Origin: Cyprinodon diabolis
Taxonomy: Eukaryota > Chordata > Actinopteri > Cyprinodontiformes > Cyprinodontidae
DNA length: 64,000 bases
Direction of reading: 5' to 3'
NCBI GenBank assembly: GCA_030533445.1
Contig: CM060076.1
Coordinates: 10,262,501-10,326,500, forward strand
A model generated the notes under the pieces. That model was not told the DNA's origin, did not search any database, and saw nothing but the letters and a program-made list of their open reading frames with translations. Position numbers and translations under genes: made by a program. Below are positions 52,401 to 61,400 of the stretch, piece after piece. The stretch's first letter is position 1. Each line of letters starts with the position of its first letter.

Positions 52401-55400
52401 AACATTTTGATTGTTCTAAATTATTGTCCATCATTAATCATCTTTCATGGGCAGATTCTAGATTTATTGGAACGTCACTTTCCTTCCTATTTTTCCAAAC
52501 ATCATTAGACAAAATCTGCAGAAAATATCTTAACATAGCTAATAATAGAGCTGCATCATCTATCCATAAAGAAGTTAATATTTTCTGGAAGGTAAAAGCA
52601 CCTGGAAGTACCAAACTGCTACTTTGATCAACTAAGGAGATTTTGGCTTTTGACCTTCTGTTCGCTATTTTAAGAAACTTCAGCAGGGAGCATGTTAAAG
52701 AAGAACGATTTTTGTTCATCTTTGTGTACAAATTTCACCAAGTTTTGCTTCTCCGTGCCACAGGAGGTGCTGAGCACCACGGAAACAGCTTTGGCCATGA
52801 ACCGCTACATCGGTTCAGCCTTGCTTCCTCTGCTGACCCGCTGCGCCACTCTGTTTGCCAACACGGAGCACTACGCACAACTGGTTGACTCCACGCTGGA
52901 AACCATCTACCGGCTGTCCAAAGGTCGCTCGCTCACCAAAGCCCAGCGGGACGCCATCGAGGAGTGTCTGCTGGCTATCTGCAAGTATGTATTTGTTTGG
53001 CCTCAGATAAAAACAGACTGACAGGGCTTTTACTGCAAGACTTTCAAGTAATTATCAAAAAGGACAGCTTCCTACAGCATGTAGAAACCAACATTTGCTG
53101 TAAAAGTATTAATCTCATCTTTCACTGGCTGTAAAGAGGTCCCACTGAAGCTGTTGATGTTGTTGGAGCGTACCCAGACCTTTCTGTTTTTATGCGACAC
53201 TAATTATCTGTGCTCCCTTTGCAGGCATCTACGTCCTTCCATGATGCAGCAGCTGCTCAGACGGCTTGTGTTTGATGTTCCGATGCTCACTGAATACTGC
53301 AAAATGCCTCTCCGGGTTAGGAAGCAGATCCATTTTCTTGTAGCATATATCTAACATTTCACGCCTCATTTACTTTACGTTCTTCCACAATATATCTAAC
53401 ACAAGCTTCTCTACATTTTTATTTTTATGATACTGTCCTCTAATCTGTATCTATTTGTCTCTTCCTCCTCTGATGTGCAGCTGCTGACCAACCACTATGA
53501 GCAGAACTGGAAGTACTACTGCCTCCCATCTGGAATGGCTGGCTTCGGCATGGCCTCTGAGGAGGAACTTCTTCTCACAAAGAAACTCTTCTGGGGAATT
53601 TTTGACTCTCTATCACAGAAGGTTGTTAACACAGAATCTTAGCCTCATCTTTGCTATTCTAAAATATAAATTTATAATTCTTCAACTCTCTTTTGCTGCT
53701 GCTTCTTTAAAAATGTTGGCACAAGTCAATAATTCATAAGGTGTATATCTGCAAGATAAGACGCTTCCACCAATTAGCCTTTCCCTTGCTTTCTGAGTTT
53801 TCTTTTAATTCTGTTTTGTGCTAATTTCCCTTTTCACCACTCAAGCCTTGCTTTCCTGTGACAGACAATGTTGTACGGAATGCATAATGAATGGATGGGA
53901 GCTGTGAGGCAAGCAAAGCCCAGATTGATCATTTATCAGACTGACAAGGGCTGTTTAAGCTCAGACCTTAACAGATTTCCCTTAATTCTGTCTGGGTTTG
54001 GTTCAATTTAAACTATCCACAAATCCTTTAAAAACTATTCCTAAACATCAATGTTATAAGATTTAATGGGTTAAGTTATACATAGGGCTCTATGATTAAA
54101 ACATCTTAATAAAACAGACATATTTGCCTTCATTATTGAAAGGTGAATCTTTGTCCTGGTCTGAATTCCTCTGCAGTCTCTAAAGAGGTTTTCTTCCAGG
54201 ACTGCCCAGTATTAACAGCCATCTATCCCCCCATTACCTCTGACTAGTTTCCTTGTTTTTTCTTAAAATGGAGGGAGCTGTAATGCATGCATGTTATGTG
54301 ACCTCACAGGGCGACTGATGAATGCAATTATAAATCAGTGCTTCTGCGAATCAGCCAATACAATGACTTTATAAAAAGCAACAATATTGGCCCAAAATAT
54401 CATCCAGCTGATGGATCAGTCTATCTCTAGTTCAGTCATTGTTGTCTTCTAAATAGTATTTTGTTTAGTGGCCAAAGAGAATGCTCTCGTCTAATCAGAT
54501 TAAGTATATTAAGTATATAAAAATTTATAAATAAATAAAACAGTTCAAATAAAATAAAAAAAACGGCTATCATGTGTAAAAATAACATTCACACAATCAA
54601 ATCAAATTGGGTAAAAGATAAAAGTAATAAAAGATAAACAGTTGAATAAAGCCCACTGTCTTGCCAGGTGTTACAAGACAAAGAGTAAATGTGGGGGTTT
54701 TAAATGAGGTTTAAAAACAGTCCGAGAAGAGGGCTGTCTGATGTGCTGAGACAGGTCATTTCAGAGCTTTGAGGCTGCAGCAGCCAAAGCATGGGCCCCT
54801 CTGAGCTTCAGGCTCTCTAAGGAAGCAGCTGACCAGTTTACCCGAGAGAGCAAGTAGGTCTACAAGCATGTAGAAGCTCAGAGAGCTACAGATGGGCAAG
54901 ACCATCCAGGGATTTAAAAGCAAATAAAATAATTCTAAAACGAATTCTAAAATGTATGGGCAGCCAGTGGAGTGAGGCTAAAATGGAGGAGGCGTCCTCA
55001 TACTTGTATGTGCCAGTTAAAAGGTGTGGAGGAGGCACTATAACCCCCACACAGGAGGCAAAACCGATACTGGTAGACGTCTGGGAATTAGAATATATGT
55101 AAGGATTAGTTAAAATATGTTTTGAAAATAACCTTTAAAGAGGGTATTGAAGAACTAATGTTTTCTTTAAAAGACGCTAAGGTTTAAGCAGAGCAGCTGT
55201 TATACTGAGAATTATAAAATTTACCTCCAACACTGTTTGGCTGCATTGGTTTTCATTTGGTTTTCAGAGAGAAGGCAGACGAGCTTTTAAAAACAATGCA
55301 TAATTTTTCTTCTAATTGACAGTTATAAAATTCTGGTGAAGTTCTGACATTTTTGGTTGTAGATTAACACTGACATCAAGCGGAGGGCACAAAGACTTTT

Positions 55401-58400
55401 ACAAGATTCTACATTAATTCTTCAGGAGGTCCAAAATAAATGCTAAATCTACTTCCTCTGTCTTCTCCCCACGTAGAAATATGACTCTGAGCTTTTTAAA
55501 ATGGCCAACTCATGCCTGTGTGCCATCGCTGGAGCCATTCCTCCAGACTTTGTGGATACCAGCTTAGGGGCAACGCTGGAGAAACAAGAGTCTGTGGACG
55601 CACAGGGAAACTTTGAACCCAAACCCGTCAGCACTGCCAAGTATGGGATTTATTTGTTTGTCCATTACTGACATGATATTGTGTATTAGTTAATAAAATT
55701 AACATGTAAAACTTGGCATAAGCTAGAACAATGTGTCTTTTATAACTGTGACTTTGCTTTAATGCTAAACCTTTAAATTTATTGACATTTCTCAGTATCT
55801 CCCTTCCTGAAAAACTTGATTACGTTGCCAACAAGTATGCAGAGCATTCCCATGACAAGTGGGCTTCAGAAAAGGTAAACCCCGTTGTTTCATTACTTGT
55901 CTTTGCATATTTCATCCATAGTTGGAGTTAATTTTTATCTTACAGCATGCTGTGTTCAGTGGTTCTATACTAATTATCAAACCCTGCCTCTTTAGATGTC
56001 GGCTGGTTGGAAACATGGAGACAGTTTGGATGAGCAAGCCAAAACCCATCCACTGCTGAAGCCCTTCAAAGCTTTAAGTGAGAAGGTATGAAACTGGGTT
56101 ATAGGAGTGAAGCAAATTCTCCAAAACAGTGAATCACTATTCTTCATTTTTTTATACTCCTTTTCCATTTATGAGCAAAATAATTCATTTAAATAATTAA
56201 ATATACTTTAGTAACTGCCAACAAGGCAACATTTATTATATTGTCGTTCTGATGAGATTTCTCTTAATGCTCTTCTGGCTCTGTTTTTTTTCAATTACAT
56301 TGATATCTACCTAAAAACTACTTTCAAAATCACAGCAAAAATGTAATTCTGTGTAATGTTCTGAAAGAGGGAAATAAGCAATAGCAAAATAGCGAGTCAG
56401 TATCAGTATTTAAAAAATTTAAGAATGACATGCATATTTAGTAAACTTTTAGTTTTTTTCCTTATATTGGGGTTTACAGGTCCTTCTCAAAATATTAGCA
56501 TATTGTGATGAAGTTAATTATTTTCCATAATGTAATAATAAAACTTGAACATTCATATATAATATACATTGCACACTGAACTATTTCAGGTCTTTTATCG
56601 TCTTAATACGGATGATTTTGGCATACATTATAGCCAGTAGTATAATGCATGGTAAAATAATTATAAAACAGTCCTCAGTGTCTGCAACAATTCACACACT
56701 TAAATTGCAATTTAAATTCAATGTGATGTTGATCAAGAGGTGCATCTTTTTATAGATTTTAAGCAATGTTAAAGTCAAAAGGTCAGGTGTCCGTTTGTTT
56801 GGATTTGTAGGAGAGAGAAACCTACCGCTGGCCTGTGAAAGAGTCCTTAAAGAGCATGCTGGCTATGGGCTGGAACATTGAACGGACCAAGGAGGGAGAA
56901 GCCATGTTCCAACAGCGAGAGACTGAAAAACAGAGAAAGCTCTCAGAATCTCAGGTAACTCCTTTATTTACCGACTAAGTTTATTAAAATAGCTTTTTGT
57001 GACCAATTCTCTGACCTCATCGTGTTTCTCTTTTTCAATTTAAGAATATTTAATTGATTTCAGTGGGGTTTTTATGATGCTCTGATTCACAAACTCATTT
57101 TTCACAATTCTGTATCCAGTAATTCAATTACTGTATTTTGTGGATAATCAATATCCCAGAGATATGACAATTTTCATTCACATGTCCAACAAAAATATTT
57201 TTTCAACAGTTTGTGTCTAAAACAATATAAAATTGTCTATGTAGCTAATTTAATAAAGAGAATTCAGATAGATGCAGTCAAACTTGATTTTTGCCCTTAA
57301 AATCACACAGTTTCTGACTAAAAACAGGTAACCTGATAACTCTACCTGAAAAACGATGCTTTTTATTCTATCACCTTATTTGTATTTCCTCTGTCTAATT
57401 TGTGTAGTCAAATGGATTCAGTCCAGCTCCAATGGACCTGCACAATGTCACTTTGTCCCGAGAGTTACAGGTATGCTTCAATGTTAGTTTAGTGAAAAGA
57501 AAACAGCCCCACAATCCAGGTTTTGATCTTTTTTTTTTTTTTTTTTTTTTTACAGAGCATGGTGGAAGTGGTTGCAGAAAATTATCACAACATCTGGGCC
57601 AAGAAGAAGAAGACAGAGCTTCTTAGCAAAGGTGTCCAAACTTAAAAGCTCTTCCAAAAATAAGCATTATTATTTTATTTTCTGGTGCAATAAAGTAGAA
57701 ATGACTATTTGTTTGAGCAGGAGGAGGGTTGGCTCACCCACTGTTGGTTCCCTATGATACCTTGACTGCTAAAGAGAAGTACAGAGACAAAGAAAAGGCT
57801 CAAGAGCTCTTCAGGTTCCTGCAGATAAGTGGCTATTCTATCACAAGGTGAGCCACTTTCAAATCCTTAATTTATTCCAGAAAGAAAAACAAATAGCATC
57901 TCTTTGTTCTTTAATACTACTAAATTCAACCTGTCATTTCTGAATGTGTGAACTATAAACTTATTTTGTGATTGAATTGAATTGTTTATTTTTTTACTTT
58001 TACAAAATTGTGATTGAAAAGGACAGGAGTAATAGTACAAAAAATATTAAATTAATTCATAAAATAAAACACATAGTTGCATTCACAAAATGATTTACTG
58101 CTACTAACAATAGACATTAAGCAATAAATACTAAACCTTACTTTGCGATAACAATCAGAACCTTCTGAAAGGTTATATGAAATATGTATGTAAAGCTTAA
58201 AAAAAATCATAGTTTTGCAAAAATAGTCAAAGAAGAACTATATTGTAGTAGAAACCTAACTGGTTGTTTTCATTTTTTCTGTGTGATATGCATATATAAT
58301 CATCAATAATATATATATATATGTGTGTGTGTGTAGGAAGTTGTTCTTAGTAGGGATGTTATGAGAAGAGCCGAGCCGTCGAGTCGTATGTACAGTAGTG

Positions 58401-61400
58401 GAGTGGCTTGATTCATTTAGGGGAGGGGCCAAACTTGATGACGTCTCTCAAGATGTGGGAGTTTTTAGAAGAGTTGCGGTCAGTTGAATAGAGTTTTGAT
58501 GTATTCTATGAATAGATTGGTTGGAAAAACAACCAATCTAGTTGGTCAAAACCATTTTGGTCAGAATTACCCAATATAATGATCAGAATCTGAGCAAGCC
58601 ACTGGTTTCAGTATTGGATACTGTCTGGGAGCTCAGACTGAGGTCTGTGGTGGATGTTGACACTGTGCTCTGTAATGATATTGTAACAATTAAAAGCAGA
58701 AGTGCTTAAGTACCTGTAATCCTTAATAAACAGTGATAAGCTGTGCCAAAAAGGACTGGAATGCTGGAATGCGGGGAGGAAAGTATTGAAAATATCTGAT
58801 AGAAAACAAGCTGAAGGAGTTAAAGGGAAGGTTTGAAGGATTATAGAGTGACACTCTTTTAGATTTCCATTTAAGAAGGATCAGAAAATATTGTAAAAGA
58901 AATTAATTTATCCTTGTTAATTATGTGAAGAGGTATGTGAATTTCATGATGGACTGAAGTTGCATCAGGTCTCTCTCGTCTTTCAGAGGTCTGAAGGACA
59001 TGGAGCAGGACTCGTCATCCATGGAAAAGCGATTTTCCTACAAGTTCCTGAAGAGGGTGTTAAAGAACGTCGACTCTGCCCAGGAGTTTATTGCCCACCT
59101 TGGTGAGTCTTCAGCATCGATGCTAATATCATCCATTGCAAAAATGTTAAAATCTGAAACTAAACTTATACCATGTACAGAGGCCATGGCTACCAGTGGA
59201 AAAACTGACAAATCTCCTCATGATCAGGAAATCAAGTTCTTTGCAAAGGTCAGGATGAGTATTTACCGGTATAAGTCTTCTATGTTTTATGTTTAGAGTT
59301 TTTTTCCTGAGGTGTTGTTTTTCTTCCTTTCAGATTTTGCTCCCACTGATTGATCAGACCTTTAAGAATCACTGCCTCTACTTCCTGTCTACGCCTAGCA
59401 AGAACCTGAGCAGCTGTGGCTGTGCCTCCAACAAAGAGAAGGAAATGGTCACCAGGTATCACCCAAAAATAAAACAGGGTTTATTTTAATAATTTCTTCC
59501 TTATTAGCAAATTCTTTCCTTTATTTTTCTCCCTTTACTGTCAGCTTTTCTTCAGTTCTGTCTTTAACACCTTTCCTTGTTTTAGTCTGTTCTGTAAGAT
59601 GGCAGCTCTTGTCAGACACAGGATTTCTCTCTTTGGTAAGGCTGGAACTGTTTCTGCTCGTCATCTGTCTGGGATTTTAATATGTTCCAGCAGATGCAAT
59701 AAAAAATCTGTTTCTCTTTCAGGAAGTGATTCTGCAATAATGGTGAGCTGTCTTCACATTCTGTCCCACTCACTCGACACAAGGTACGCAACCTTTATTT
59801 ACCTGGCATCAACACAGCTCTGGAAATGGTCTTCATACGACTAACAAGTATCAAAACGTCGTTCTTTCAGAACAGTGATGAAATCTGGGGCAGAGCTGGT
59901 CAAAGTCGGGTTCAAGGGCTTCTTTGAGAACGCGGCAGAGGATTTGGAGAAGTTGGTGGAGATGCTGAAGCTGGGGAAGTTCATGCAGTCACGTGCCCAG
60001 ATGAAGAGCGTGACTCAAAGCCTCAACTATGTGACCGTAGCCCTGCTGCCAATCCTCACCGCCCTTTTTGAACATATTAGGACCCATGAATTTGATGTGG
60101 ACCTGCTTTGTAAGTTCACCTACATACTGAAGTTTATTTTCTTTAACATTATAGAATACCTGTTCCTTTGATTTTAAATAAAAAAATGAGGTTCATGATA
60201 GTAAGTTGGAATAATTTGGGACAGCAAAGAAAAAGTCCACTGACTCCATGATAATTAAAACGTCTTTCTGCTCAAAACATACCTACCAGAAGCACTTCTA
60301 TTTAGTTTGAAGCAAAGACTATTTATATAATGAAGTAAAAGTCCCTTCCTACCCTGATTTTGAATACACTATTCAGTAGATTTTTGAAAATATGAGCCAG
60401 TGTCAGGGAAAACGACCTCCAGTAACCTGTGTTTAAATTAATCACAACTAAACACTCGATTTATAAAAAGGTTAGAGTTTAGTGTGGATAAAGATGGAGT
60501 CAAATGAAACCCCAAAAACTGCTGCCCTATTCCTATTTTCATTCAACCATTGTTTAATAATTTCTGTTTTCTTTGAAAGTGGATGATGTGCAGCTGTCCT
60601 GCTACCGAATCCTGATGTGTTTCTACAGCCTGGGGACCGCAAAGAATGTGTTTGTTGAAAGGTAAGAGGTCAAAGTCTTTAACTACCTGTTTATTGGTGG
60701 CAATGCAATGACTTTCCTCACCTTCCTAGTAGGATTATGCTCATTTTTTTATTGTACTTGCAAATACTGTAAAAACAAAAATGCAATGTTGAACCCTTCT
60801 TTTCCAAGTAGTTTGATCATTTTGCAGAAAATGGACGTTTATAGAAGCCAGAGTTTCATATCGAACAAAAAATGTGGGATTTCAAGATTTTACTCAATCC
60901 ATACTGATTTTTACTCAGTATGAAACAAAATTGTATTAGAGCACATTTTGTGTTTTGCTGGTCTTATATTTCCACTGGTATTTTAAGATTTGAATGCATT
61001 CAGAAAAACTCTTGGTGCTGAATATCCTTATCCTTAGTATGATATCAAATCCCTCTTTGTGTAAGTATTTGCTGATGAAAGATTAATATTTGCATCTGAT
61101 ACAGTGGAATATTTACATCAATGTTTGGGAAATGCTTTGGGACATCAGATTAGCATTTTCATGCATGTAACATAAACTGCTTGTATTTTGGTTTGTTTTT
61201 ACTCAGACATCTGCCAGCGATTGGGGAGAGTCTGGCGACCCTGGTGGGAGCTATGCCTGTAGCTTTCCTGGAGCCTGATCTAAACGCCCACAACCCGCTT
61301 TCAGTCTTTAACACCAAGACCCCCAGAGAGAGAGCCAGTGGGTTTCCAGCTGATACTCGTCCCATCTTTGACATTTATCGACCCTGGTTTGATTGCAGCA

